Positions 11,933 to 25,856 of a stretch of DNA of 64,000 bases are shown piece by piece. The position numbers were made by a program, and so were the translations under genes. This stretch comes from Malus domestica (Eukaryota > Streptophyta > Magnoliopsida > Rosales > Rosaceae): NCBI RefSeq assembly GCF_042453785.1, contig NC_091675.1, forward strand, positions 9,498,501-9,562,500. The letters run 5' to 3'. A model generated the notes under the pieces. The model ran no database searches, had not been told where the DNA came from, and worked only from the letters and a program-made list of their open reading frames with translations. Position 1 is the stretch's first letter, and each line of letters begins with the position of its first letter.

Positions 11933-13047
11933 GGTGAGAAGTCACAGAGTGTGAGAGAGAGAGAGGCAGTGGAGAAGGGTAGGAGGAGGGAGGGAAATGT
12001 TGGGATACTTTCATCCCCCAATTAGTCAGTTGGCTCTGCGCCGAACAAGTATTTTGACAGAAATACCCTCTTTAAGGTTTTCTTGTTGGTGATTATATGG
12101 GAAAGAAAGAGTCATTAAGGTTGGTATTTTAAATCTATTTGAAGAGTGCTCAATATGTATTTTGTGGCTTTTTAGTATGGTGGAAAATTTTAATATAATC
12201 AATAGTCAGGTTGTATAAAATATATGTAATCACATAAATTATATATAACCGTTAAATTATTATTATATTAAATAATATAATTATTATAGGTAATTATTAA
12301 AAAAACACTAAAAAATAAGTTGGTATATTTATGTTAGTAAATATAACGTTCATCTTCAACCTACTGTATTTCAAATTCAAACTCTAATCGTCGTATTGTT
12401 GTTAACAATAACACCCACAAAAATACACTTAATAAGAAGGGTAGACTGGTCAATCTGTAAATAGATTAAAATCATGAAAAGTTCTGCTGCGAGGTGTAGA
12501 AATTCAAAAAGGCCAGTGTTGGGTCCCAAAAACCGTGTCAGCCTTTAACGGCTCGTTCCTCGAGGAATTACCATTTTTTCCTTCTCTTATTGTCCTCCAA
12601 TGGGGACTATAGTCCACGTAGGACCACAATCTCAGCCACGTTTCTCGGCTTTCTCTTCTTCCCGCCGAAAATGTTTGGGCCTTATAAATTTTCATTTGTT
12701 AGTTGGGCTATGAGTTATTGGTCCACGGTCAATTGTTTATGCGTGTGTGTGAATGTTTTCAGTTGATGTATTGTGAAATGTGAGCCACACGTACGTCAAC
12801 GGTTAATCGACACATTTTGGGTATGCATCAAATTGGGTATTCATGTGTTTTGCAATTTAAGTGGTTAAAAGCGTTTATTTTGTATCTGATGTTTGAGATT
12901 AAACTTTGATTTTGTAAGTAATTTATAAAGTATGCTTAAACTTAACCCCAAATATCTCACTTTAATTACGTGGCATCATGTGTCGCACGTTATTTTGTCT
13001 CTCCTCTCTTTCTCTAACCCAAAGACAGAAAAATAGGGAGCCCAAAA
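11933..13047. other. Divergent promoter region
   Basis: This separates the minus-strand membrane-protein gene from the plus-strand ribosomal gene. It holds the 5' UTR of the former (GA-rich, 11933-12015) and AT-rich DNA at 12130-12400. No coding sequence is supported. Confidence 0.5.
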
Positions 13048-13227
13048 GGCCCAAGTGTTGAAGAAGAAAAGAGGCCCATTATATTCTTTGACAGAAGAAA
13101 GCCCAGGAATTTTATTAAACATGTTGGTCGAGCTCACTTAAACAGACCCAAGGACATTTTAGTCATTACATTAACTAGGGTTTCCGCATATATTCGCCCC
13201 ACTCTTACTCCGCACAGATTAGGGTTT
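13048..13227 (+). promoter_or_regulatory. Ribosomal-protein promoter motifs
   Basis: Three GGCCCA/GCCCA blocks (around 13048, 13072 and 13100), which read TGGGC on the other strand, resemble site II elements. Two TAGGGTTT telo-box motifs follow at 13176-13183 and 13220-13227. This combination is known from plant ribosomal-protein and growth-related promoters. The second telo-box probably sits in the 5' leader. Confidence 0.6.
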
Positions 13228-13293
13228 TGTTGCTCATTCGGTCTCTCTGCTTACGGCGTCGGCTTCCACCACTCTCCTCGCACCAGCTCCAAA

Positions 13294-14746
<1,453 letters not shown>

Positions 14747-15565
14747 TATTACTGTTCTGAGAAGTATGTTAGTTTTACTTTTGTGCAAGAAGTGCATTTA
14801 GATTGAGCTACTCTTGACAGATGAACTGTTTTTTGGCATTTTATTTGCTTTTAAAATATTTGATCCGTGTACGGTGAATTAAGGTTTTTGTTGAACCATT
14901 ATCATGAATTTTGCTACCCCTTTTATCATTTTGTATTCATATTGTTGCGATTGTGTGGGTGACGGGTCTCTTCCAAATTGATTGCCAATTTAGTGCAGTC
15001 AATTATTTAGTAGCTAGTCTAGTGCCATGCTACTGCCATCGCTTTTATACCGATATGTCCAACTGTCGTAATGGGTATGTTTTTTAAATCGTTTGGTGTC
15101 GAGGATTGAATTTGAATTTGATGAACACTCGTATCATTTATGGTACGTATGTAAACATGAATGATTTTTTTGTTTTGAGGGAGTTTGAAGGAGTTAGACA
15201 CGAATGAAACTCTAATCTTTTTTGTTTTGCATGCATCGACCTTCAAGTTGGATAAGTTTTCCGTCTCATTTTCTTCAATATGCCTTGATTTTGATTTTCA
15301 GTTATGAATTTTGTTTACAATTCTGTCGGCGTAACGATTCCAGTAGTTGGTGTTGGTAGGGAATGCTGCACATCCAAGTCCTTTCCCAAGGTGTTATGCC
15401 TTGTGTCTTGTGTTCTCCAAATCCAATTGTTCTATATAAATATAGAGTAACGCTACGTAGATCAAATTTGTTGACTAAATTTCAATCTAAATGATGTGTC
15501 ATCAACAAGAAATAAACATATTCACTAAAGATTATTAACTTTTATGTCGTATAATTTAAAGATTT
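14747..15565. other. RPS11 3' flank and intergenic
   Basis: 3' UTR of RPS11 followed by AT-rich DNA. No supported gene. Confidence 0.5.
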
Positions 15566-15765
15566 AACCTCCAGACCAGGTGGATGAATTGTCCGCACGC
15601 GAAAAAGTTCTAAGCTCACCATCTCTCTTTTCTCTCTTTCTATTTGAACGGTTAGGACTAAGCTATGTTAACATCTTATATTGATTTTTATATAGAGACA
15701 ATAGGACAAAAATGAGAATGTAAGAGGGGAGAGAAGAGAAGAGGATGACCCCAAAGAAGTCACCA
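15566..15765. mobile_element. Possible second copy of family B element
   Basis: Shares the core around 'gttaacatcttatatt' and the CT-rich left, AG-rich right layout with 5806-5978. Termini were not resolved, so both limits are estimates. Confidence 0.35.
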
Positions 15766-16591
15766 TAAGTAACCTCTTGGAATGATATAGTATATATGCC
15801 AGTTTTCCAAGGCCCTACCGTAACGGCAAATCCAATTGTTTAAGACGCAACACTACAAGGGGAGTCTTCGGGTCGTGCGTTTGCCATATTCTTTCATCGA
15901 AAAAAACAAAAAAACAAAACAAAAATGCATATATAAGACATTAAAATGATCGATGCCCCTAGGACAACCATGACAAGTTCCAAAATTGACAAAAATTTAG
16001 CGCACAGAAGTCGCTTAAATAACTACAAATTTTTTGCTTAAATGAATTGAGGGATCATAGTTTGTCCGTACCGTACGGCACCTCTTCTAACGGTTGCGTT
16101 GCCAGCTGCATTTGCCAATATGGTAACGAAAACGACCTCAACAAGAACAAATTTGTAGCGGACACAAAACCAAAAACAAGATAAACTAAAGAATTTGCCA
16201 AATTTGTCAATTAAATCATGTTTGTCTGGTTAGTCTTGGCAATCATGTCGTTTTTCTCATGTTTGTGTCGTTTTTTGTGACATATTCGATATCTTAACGG
16301 ATTGTGTCGTGTCAAACCCGTTAAAATGAACGGGTAATATGATCCGATCTGAAATCGATCCGTTGACGTCTTGTATTTAAAAAAATAAAAAAAAATAATT
16401 TAAAAGCTAAGAACAAAGGAAAGAAGAAGCAAGTAGCATGCAGTTTCCTCTGAAGTGACAACCCATCTTTCTCCATTGACATATTATCAAAGCAAGGTTT
16501 ATCCAAAATTCCAAGTCGATATCAGCTTTCGAAGTAACTGTTGAAAAAATTGATATCAGATTACATAAATTATTTCTCTTGTGCATTTCTC

Positions 16592-16601
16592 TATATATAA
16601 A
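16592..16601 (+). promoter_or_regulatory. TATA box of flotillin-like gene 1
   Basis: TATATATAAA lies 67 bp upstream of the ATG at 16669, in a suitable position for a core promoter with a short leader. Confidence 0.55.
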
Positions 16602-16668
16602 TACCTCTACTCCTTTCCCTTCACTCATACCATATCTCTTGCCATTGCTTAAGTAAACAAGAACTAAA

Positions 16669-18640
16669 ATGTATAGAGTTGCAAGCCCTTCAGAGTATCT
16701 GGTGATCACGGGGGTCGGAATCGATGACATAAAGCTAGCAAAGAAGGCATGGATCCTCCCCGGCCAGTCCTTCATAATCTTCGACATGTCCCCGGTTAAC
16801 TATACCTTCGAAGTCCAAGCCATGAGCTCGGAAAAGCTTCCCTTCATGCTCCCCGCCGTCTTCACCATCGGCCCACGCATTGACGACATGGAAAGCCTCC
16901 ACAAGTACGCCAAGCTCATTTCTCGCCACGACAAGCTCTCCAGCCACGTCAAAGAGCTTGTGCAGGGAATCATAGAAGGCGAGACGCGTGTTCTCGCTGC
17001 CTCGATGACCATGGAGGAGGTGTTTAAGGGGACCAAAGAGTTTAAGCAAGAGGTGTTTGGGAAGGTTCAGTTGGAACTTAACCAGTTTGGGCTTTTGATA
17101 TATAATGCAAATGTCAAACAGTTGGTGGATGTCCCAGGGCATGAGTATTTTAGTTACTTGGGGCAGAAGACACAGATGGAGGCGGCGAATCAAGCAAGGG
17201 TTGATGTGGCGGAGGCAAAGAAGAAGGGGGAGATAGGGTCGAAGCTGAGGGAGGGGGAGACGTTGCAGAACGCGGCTAAGATTGACGCGGAGACTAAGAT
17301 ATATGGGACGAAGAGAGAGGGGGAGGGGAGGATGGCGGAGATTAAGGTGAAGGCGGAGGTGAAGGTGTATGAGAATGTAAGGGAGGCTGAGGTGGCCGAG
17401 GCAAATGCTGAGCTGGCGAAGAAGAAGGCCGGGTGGGCGAAAGAGGCGCAGGTGGCGGAGGTGGAGGCTGCAAAGGCAGTGGCATTGAGGGATGCGGAGT
17501 TGCAAACGGAGGTGGAGAGGATGAATGCCTTGACTATGACGGAGAAGCTTAAAGCTGAGTTTTTGAGTAAGGCCAGCGTTGAGTATGAAACGAAGGTATC
17601 TAATTTTATGTGACGATCTACTATTTATACTCTAAAGAAGTCATCATGCATTCTTTTATAACGAAAAATTTACAAAATGCAAAATGACAAATCCTCATAA
17701 TAAACAATTCTTTTTTTCCATTAAATTCCTCTAAACTTTCTTTTAATTTTTTATTAATCCTTGGTATGTTCTTGAAGCTTCTCAACATGAGTTGGTGATA
17801 CTTGGTTTTGGAACATATAACTCATCCATATGATGTTTTGGTTTAGAATTTGTTAGACGCACTCTAATATGAAATCTTGAGTCCGCCACTGTCTCAACTT
17901 ACGTCATCTAATTAACAAACAAAAAACATGCATATTTCTGACTCCTCCACTATCTCAACCTACGTCATCTAATTAACAAACTAAATACATGCATATTGGA
18001 GTTTCTTTTTTTTTTTTTTTGGTTGATAGACATATTCCTTCGCTTTACTTATATCCATTAATTCCAAATCCATATATAGATTGTGTCAAAGCTTTATCTA
18101 ACAACAGTGTTTATAAACAAATTAAAGGTACAAGAGGCGAATTGGGAGTTATACAACAAACAAAAAGCCTCAGAGGCAATTCTTTACCAAAGGGAGAAGG
18201 AGGCAGATGCCAAAAAGGCATTGGCGGAGGCAGAATTCTGTGCACGTCAACAAGCTGCCGATGGAGAATTTTATGCCAAGAAAAAAGAGGCTGAGGGACT
18301 CATGGCTCTTGGACAAACTCAAGGTGCATATCTACGCCACCTTTTGGATGCAGTTGGAGGCAACTATGCAGCCATGAGAGACTTTATGATGATCAATAGT
18401 GGCATGTTTCAAGAAATTGCTAAGATCAACGCCGAGGCCGTGCGCGGGCTTCAGCCGAAAATCAGCATTTGGACTAATGGCGGGGGAGAGGGTGGTGATG
18501 GTGGTGCAAATGGGGCTATGAAGGAAATTTCCGGAGTTTACAAGATGTTGCCACCGTTGTTCAAGACGGTTCATGAACAAACCGGCATGTCGCCTCCTGC
18601 TTGGATGGGCACTTTGGACAATTCTCATCCTAGCAACTAA
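16669..18640 (+). CDS. Flotillin-like protein, array copy 1, 479 aa
   Basis: Two coding exons: 16669-17595 and 18128-18640. The N-terminal half is an SPFH/band-7 domain (starting [20 protein letters not shown]; about residues 1-190). It is followed by an Ala/Glu/Lys-rich coiled-coil region and the C-terminal block [20 protein letters not shown], then [16 protein letters not shown]. Plant flotillins of about 470-490 residues sit on the inner face of the plasma membrane, scaffold sterol-rich microdomains and take part in clathrin-independent endocytosis. There is no transmembrane span, as expected. This copy has one YARQQAAD-type repeat, while its two neighbours have two. The acceptor of its 532-bp intron (ATTAAAG) lacks a good pyrimidine tract but is fixed by homology. 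Confidence 0.93.
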
Positions 18641-19086
18641 ACTCAGATTCTTCTGTGTCTCATGTGTTTAATAATTGTGAGAAATATATGTGGGATTTCA
18701 AATTTGTATTAAGTGATATATTATGTACACTTACCACATTTTTCATACCATAAATACGTGGCTTATATTAAATAAAAAATAAAACGTAAAAGAATATGTA
18801 TTAAGAATTCAAATGAAGATTCTAATTCGGAGGAGCTATTATCGCTACTTGGATCGAAATAGTGTTACTCATCACTGGAAGTACCAGCTCCAAATTAATA
18901 GGTCAGTTACACAACTTACGCCCAAGATCTCAAATCATCACCCCTATCGCTGTTTTTGTAGAACACCCAAATCCTAATAAAAACCCTAGCTAGCTAGTCC
19001 TATTACTGCTTCTTTCGTCTTAGTTCTCAAATCATAACCCTCATCTCTGCTGCCTACAATCAAAAGAACAACGCACGTACGCGACC
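18641..19086. other. Spacer between flotillin copies 1 and 2
   Basis: Holds the 3' UTR of copy 1 and the 5' region of copy 2. The block about 18833-18915 (with CAAATTAATAGGTCA) resembles 22361-22435 upstream of copy 3, indicating that flanks were duplicated along with the genes. Confidence 0.6.
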
Positions 19087-21647
19087 ATGTGGTACAAAGT
19101 TGCGAACGCTTCAGAGTATCTAGTGATCACCGGCGTCGGAATCGACGACATCAAGCTTGCAAAGAAGGCATGGATTATGCCCGGCCAAACCTGCACCGTC
19201 TTCGACATGACCCCCGTCAACTACACCTTCCAAGTCCAAGCCATGAGCTCGGAAATGCTCCCCTTCACCCTCCCCGCCGTCTTCACCATCGGACCCCGCA
19301 CCGACGACATGCCCAGCCTCCACAAGTACGCCAAGCTCCTCTGCCGCCAGGATCAGCTCTCCAACAATGTGAGAGACCTTGTCCTGGGCATCATCGAGGG
19401 TGAGACGCGGGTTCTCGCTGCCTCAATGACAATGGAGGACGTGTTTAAGATGACAAAAGAGTTTAAGGAACAGGTGTTTGATAAGGTTCAGTTGGAATTG
19501 AATCAATTCGGGCTGTGGATATACAATGCAAATGTCAAACAGTTGGTGGACGCTCCGGGGCAAGAGTATTTTAGTTACTTGGGGCAGAAGATACAGATGG
19601 AGGCGGCGAATAAGGCTAGGGTTGACGTGGCGGAGGCGAAGAAGAACGGGGAGATTGGGTCAAAAGAGAGGCAGGGGCTGACGCTGCAGAACGCGGCTAA
19701 GATTAATGCGGAGACGAAGATTTTTAGGACGAAGAGGGAGGGAGAGGAGAAGATGGAGGGGATTAGGACGAGGACGCAGGTGAAGGTGTTTGAGAATATG
19801 AGGGAGGCTGAGGTGGCGGAGGCCAATGCTGATCTGATGAAGAAGAAGGCCGGGTGGACCAAGGAGGCGCACGTGGCGGAGGTGGAGGCTTCAAAGGCGG
19901 TGGCCTTAAGGGAGGCGGAGTTGCAAAAGGAGGTAGAGAGGATGAATGCCTTGACTAGGAAGGAGAAGCTTACGGCTGAGTTATTGACTGAGGCCAATGT
20001 TGAGTATGAAACCAAGGTACGTCCTGTGTCATTCACCTTTAAATTCAATATTAATCTTGAGATTAAATGAATGTGTTTTTAATGTTTTCTCTCAACCCTT
20101 AATATTAAATTTAAATGTGAATCAGAAGTGACCATTAATCTTTGAACATCGGTGACCAAGAGAACAATAATCATATTTACGCAGCTATGAAAAAATATGC
20201 GACCAAAATCACAATGAACAATACAACGATAGATCGACGATTGTTAAATTTGGTTTAATACTGTAGCATTAGTGCGTTCATTTATCATTTTCATATGTTT
20301 TGTGTTGCATCCTAATCATGAGCTTTGAAAATAGGTGAAACAGTAATAAGCTTTATAGTGCTTTTACTTTTTCCAAGGAAGCTGTCACTGTTTAACCAAA
20401 TTTCAAAGCTTATGCATGATTGGGATCCAACACAAATATGGAGTAACAGATGAATGCCTGTTTGTACCTTAAGGTAGCTTGATTAGTTTTTCTTTTCTTT
20501 TCTGATACTGGTAAGTGGTAGCTTTATTAGTTGCTTCTAGTTTAATTTTGCGTAGATTTTATTCCATTCCATTGAGATATGATAATCTAGAGAGTGAGCA
20601 CAAAACTTGAAGAACTCATATATGTTGACTTTTGGAGGATTAATTGACTTGTAGCAGATTCTTTTCACTTTTATGTACAGCTAGTTTTGAATTCCGTGTA
20701 TTGCTTCCCCATATTAATTATAATTCGTTGGGAGAATGTTTTTGAAATAATTTAGTTTATAAATTTTATCTATAAATTTAGTTTCCTTAGCATTACGCTA
20801 ACTAAAAACAGTTCTGATCGTGTTTTTGTGACTTTTTTATGCTTATATATTTAAAAAGCATTTTTAAGTATTTTCTGAAAGTATGCATTTGAAATTTTAA
20901 TAAAAGTTTTGTTGTGATTTCTATGAGCAGAGGGTATCATGTTATCTTATTTGCAATTTGAGAAATAAGTTTCATGCACTTTTATGTACTAATGCCTCGT
21001 ATGGCTTTACTTTTCTTGTATTACAATTACATGTATGCACAAAAGCTTATCAATTTATTAGCATAAAGCATAAGATCATAGCTTGATTTAACACCATATT
21101 CATATGTGAAACAAAGGTGCAATCGGCAAATTCGGAGTTCTACAAAGAACAAAAAGCTACGGATGCAGTTCTTTACCAACGAGAGAAAGAGGCTGAGGCA
21201 CAAAAAGCAACTGCAGAGGCACAACTCTATGCCCGTCAACAAGCTGCTGATGGAGACTTTTATGCCAGGAAAAAAGCGACGGAGGCAGAGCTCTATGCTC
21301 GTCAACAAGCTGCTGATGCAAAATGTTATGCAAGAAAAAAAGAGGCTGAGGGACTCATGGCCCTCGGACACGCCCAAGGCGCATATCTGCTCTCTCTTCT
21401 GGACCCAGTCGGAGGCAACTATGCAGCTATCAGGGACTTTATGATGATCAAGCGTGGCATGCTTCAAGAAGTTGCTAAGATCAATGCTGAAGCCGTGCGA
21501 GGTCTAAAGCCAAAGATTAGCATTTGGACTAATGGCTGCGGGGAGGGTGGTGATGGTGGTGCCAATGGGGCTATGAAGGAGATTGCTGGTGTTTACAAGG
21601 CGTTGCCACCACTGTTCCATACAGTTCATGAACAAACTGGCATATGA
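19087..21647 (+). CDS. Flotillin-like protein, array copy 2, C-terminus shortened
   Basis: Coding exons 19087-20016 and 21117-21647 (1100-bp intron) give 486 residues. The SPFH domain ([20 protein letters not shown]...) and the coiled-coil region are intact, and the second exon has two tandem YARQQAAD units. Near the end, where copy 3 reads [12 protein letters not shown], this copy has two extra bases (within 21642-21645), giving TGI and a stop. The normal frame stays open downstream for the missing 18 or so codons, so the change looks recent. The shortened protein lacks the conserved KPPAWMGTL tail. It may be expressed or on the way to a pseudogene. Confidence 0.85.
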
Positions 21648-22473
21648 AGCCACCGGCTTGGATGGGCACTTTGTCTACCAACTCGACTCTCGATAGCAAC
21701 TGAACTCTGAATTGTGTTCAATCGAAAGTACGACATCACTGTCGGATCATGGACTATCATGCATTAATTTAGAGCTAATGATATTGCAGATTTTCTTGTA
21801 TTTAGTGATCAGTGAGAATTTTGTTTTAGTGACCGATAAGAAGTATTTGTTGGTATTTCTGAATCTCGCGCGGTTGTATATATTTTATATTGGGAATATT
21901 AGCCTTAAGCACACTTGGATCTCTACCACAATAACTTCTCTGGGGCCATCCCACCCTCCCGATCTCCAACCTTTCCAATCTTAAATTTCTCGAAACAATG
22001 CTTGAGTCAGTCATCCACACGACGAGTGGACAAAGAATATATCTCAGCCACCGCTGATCCATGTCAGCTCAATATACTCCAACAATTCTATCAAACAAGA
22101 TCACTCATTTACGTGAAACACACAACCATGCTGTTATATAAAACTGAGGGCACTATAATTTATAGCAAATAATTAGCATTAATTAAGAGATTACAGTACA
22201 CCCTTAAGTTATAGGAGATAATATTCTAATTACATTTGTAATTTTATGAAAAAATCAAGTAATTTTATTTATTTAAAAAAAAAAAGGAAAAAGAACAGGT
22301 TTTGAACAGTTCAAATGAAAATGCTAAGAGATATTATAGTTGGCCACATAATACGGAGCAGCTTTTATCCTCTACTTTGACCTAGTGTTATCACTGCCAA
22401 CTGCAAATTAATAGGTCAATTAGCAGTTTATCCGATTCCAACTCCTAATTAAATAGTGAAATCCTTGGTTTGT

Positions 22474-23131
22474 TATATTTCACTGGTCTCCTTCCTATAT
22501 TTGTGGTCTAATTACAATGAGAAACTATATATTCGGTGTCACAAGTCCATCCAAACCCTAACTCTTTTTCTAATCATAATAATATATATCTCAGCTACAT
22601 ATTAATGAAAAGAAAATTAATAAAAAAAGGCTTCAAATCTTTGTATATTTTAATAAAAAAGCATTCACTAACTTTATTTAATGATAAAAACAAAATAATA
22701 AAATTAAAAAAACCATAAAAACCCCAACTTGCGCTGGCCGCCTCCCTCACCCCCAAAACTCCCTTTCCACACTCTACTTTTTTCTCCCATTGTCTGCTAC
22801 ATTAATAGATTTTATTTTATTTTTTGCTTCGAATAAGAAAAAAGACTCCAAATTGAATTACATCCTCAATTTTAATTTGGTGGTGTTGTTTCCCAATAGT
22901 AGTCATGATGACGAGAGATTTTTCAATGCATGTGACCGGAACACGGGTGATACATTATATATATATAAAGAAAAGAATAAGAAAGTGCAATCTTTTTAGG
23001 AATGCTCCTCCTTGCTATATCCTTCCTTGTTTTGTGATATATTTCTCTGGTCTCCTTCCTACATTAGCGGTCTAATTACAATGAGAAACTATATATTCGG
23101 AGTCACAAGTCCATCCAAACCCCAACTCTTT
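22474..23131 (+). repeat. Direct repeat pair in the copy 2-3 spacer
   Basis: About 95 bp at 22474-22569 recurs at 23037-23131, sharing blocks such as AGAAACTATATATTCGG and CACAAGTCCATCCAAACC. They are about 470 bp apart. No TG...CA ends, so I do not call them LTRs. The DNA between them includes a pyrimidine-rich stretch (22730-22790) and short frames without domains. Confidence 0.75.
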
Positions 23132-23142
23132 TTTTATGGGAT

Positions 23143-23227
23143 AATGTTAGGGGACCAAATTTTTTAAATCAAATTTGCAATGATATAGATGATTAAATTA
23201 TTAATTAAGTTTCAACGTCCTAGCATT
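23143..23227. mobile_element. Short MITE with AATGTTAG ends
   Basis: AATGTTAGGGGACC at the left faces CCTAGCATT at the right, about 85 bp apart. Similar in ends to 2638-2775. Lies in the promoter region of flotillin copy 3. Confidence 0.45.
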
Positions 23228-23349
23228 ACCTATAAAAAAAACCCTGGCTAGTCCTATTACAGTTAAAATTTTCGGCCAAGATCTCAAATCCTAGCCCTAA
23301 GCACTGCTGCCCACAAACAAAGAACAAAGAAGAACGTACGTGCGTAACC

Positions 23350-24322
23350 ATGTTGTGGTACAGAGTCGCGAACGCTTCAGAGTATTTAGTGATCACCGGA
23401 GTCGGAATCGATGACGTCAAGCTTGCAAAGAAGGCATGGATTATGCCCGGCCAATCCTGCAGCGTATTCGACATGTCCCCTGTCAACTACACCTTCGAAG
23501 TACAAGCCATGAGCTCCGAAAAGCTCCCCTTCATCCTCCCCGCCGTCTTCACTATCGGTCCCCGCGTCGACGACGTGCCCAGCCTCCACAAGTACGCTAA
23601 GCTCCTCTGCCGCCACGATCAGCTCTCCAGCCACGTCAAAGACCTCGTCCAGGGCATCATCGAGGGTGAGACCCGCGTTCTGGCCGCCTCGATGACGATG
23701 GAGGACGTGTTCAAGGGGACCAAAGAATTTAAGAAAGAGGTGTTTGACAAGGTTCAGTTAGAATTGAATCAATTCGGGCTTTTGATTTACAATGCAAATG
23801 TCAAACAGTTGGTGGACGTCCGTGGGCATGAGTATTTTAGCTACTTGGGGCAGAAGATACAGATGGAGGCGGCGAATAAGGCTAGGGTTGATGTGGCGGA
23901 GGCGAAGAAGAAAGGCGAGATAGGGTCAAAAGAGAGGGAGGGGTTGACGCTGCAGAACGCGGCCAAGATTGATGCAGAGACGAAGATTTTTAGGACGCAG
24001 AGGGAGGGAGAGGGGAAAATGGAGGAGATTAAGACGAGGACGGAGGTGAAGGTGTTTGAGAATATTAGGGAGGCTGAGGTGGCGAAGGCCAATGCCGAGC
24101 TGGCAAAGAAGAAGGCTGGGTGGGCAAAGGAGGCGCATGTGGCGGAGGTGGAGGCTTCGAAAGCGGTGGCGTTGAGAGAGGCGGAGTTGCAAAAGGAGGT
24201 GGAGAGGATGAATGCCTTGACCAGGACGGAGAAGCTTAAGGCTGAGTTATTGACTGAGGCCAGTGTTGAGTATGAAACCAAGGTACGTCTTCTGCTTGTT
24301 TCTTTTTCCTTCTAAACAAATA

Positions 24323-24354
<32 letters not shown>

Positions 24355-25856
24355 GATGCAAATTAATTGGTGTCATATTATCGGATTGGGATGAAAAAAA
24401 GTTATGTTAAATAGTGTTATTTGATCATAATTTACTAAGGATAATACTTTTTTTTTTTTGAATGATCTCATTCTCCCACTTGCAAAAAGAAATTTCATAT
24501 AGTCTTCCAATATGCTTGTTTTATTTTATTTTATTTTTATTTTTATAGCAATCTGAGCTCTGAAATTTGGTGAAACCTTAACATATAAGGTAGCTTTTTA
24601 ATTAACTCATTACTTTGCTTTAAGGTTTATCCTTTCATTGCACCTTTGACAATGTAGAGAGTTTTAGTAAGCACAAATGCACAAAACCAGGGTGTCTAAA
24701 TTGCAGGACTTATATATGTGTGTACGTGTTATATATGTCTTACTTTTGGAGTTTTATTTGCACCATTTGTGGCATAGGTTCTTGCACTTTTTATCAAAAA
24801 TGCATGTATTAGTATGAGCTGATTTTGAAGTGCATGTATTGGTCTCCTTGTATTAATTATAACACCGACATGTTTAAAAATGTTTTGAATTGACTAAAAG
24901 CGTTTTCACATAAATATTAAAGTTACTAAGGAGTTATGTCAGATAACTAGAAGCGCACTTTTCTTGCTTTGGGAAGGTACTTCAAGAAGCACTTTCAAGT
25001 TTCAATCTTATGACTTGTTTGCAGAAGAATTTGATAGCAGGGACCCCAAACATGCCAACTAGGGTTAAAGTGCATTGCGTAACTTATACATGTGGACTTA
25101 TGGAGTATTATTTGCACACATGAGAAATTAAGTTCATGCACTTTTTATGCACCAACTATAGAGCATATATAATGGCTTCGCTTTTCTTCTATTACTATTA
25201 CATGCATGCACATAAGATCAGAGCCTGATTTAGCACCATAATTCATATGTGAAACAAAGGTGCAATCGGCAAATTCGGAGTTCTACAAAGAACAAAAAGC
25301 TGCGGATGCAATTCTTTACCAAAGAGAGAAAGAGGCTGAGGCACAAAAAGCAACTGCAGAGGCACAACTCTTTGCTCGTCAACAAGCTGCCGATGGAGAC
25401 TTTTATGCGAAGAAGAAGGCGACAGAGGCGGAGCTCTATGCTCGTCAACAAGCTGCTGATGCAGAATGTTATGCAAAGCAAAAAGAGGCTGAGGGACTCA
25501 TGGCCCTCGGACAAGCCCAAGGCGCATATCTACGCTCCCTTTGGGACGCGCTTGGAGGCAACTATGCAGCCATGAGGGACTATATGATGATCAACAGTGG
25601 CATGTTTCAAGAAATTGCTAAGATCAATGCTGAAGCCGTGCGTGGTCTTCAGCCAAAGATTAGCATTTGGACTAATAACGGTGGGGAAGGCGGTGACGGT
25701 GGTGCCAACGGCGCTATGAAGGAGATTGCTGGTGTTTACAAGGCATTGCCACCATTGTTCAATACAGTTCATGAACAAACTGGCATGAAGCCACCAGCTT
25801 GGATGGGCACTTTGTCCAATTGTCCTTCCACCAACTCGACTCTCGATAGCAACTGA
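23350..25856 (+). CDS. Flotillin-like protein, array copy 3, 509 aa
   Basis: Coding exons 23350-24282 and 25260-25856, with a 977-bp intron holding an AT microsatellite (about 24330-24354). The product keeps the full SPFH domain, the coiled-coil region, two tandem YARQQAAD units, and the complete C-terminus ending [16 protein letters not shown]... plus a short serine/asparagine tail. The intron sits at the same codon (after YETK) in all three copies, so they share one ancestral gene. Copies 2 and 3 are the closer pair, sharing the extra repeat and near-identical intron-end sequence (CATATGTGAAACAAAG). Expected role as for other plant flotillins: membrane microdomain scaffold. The start MLWYRV is two residues longer than in copy 1. 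Confidence 0.95.

Noticed and set aside
16735-17505. Long minus-strand open frame across flotillin copy 1 (similar ones at copies 2 and 3)
   Set aside because: It is the antisense shadow of a GC-rich coding exon; composition is Leu/Pro/Arg-heavy and has no domain.
22474-23131. Direct repeats read as LTRs of a small element
   Set aside because: No TG...CA ends, no primer-binding site and no flanking duplication.
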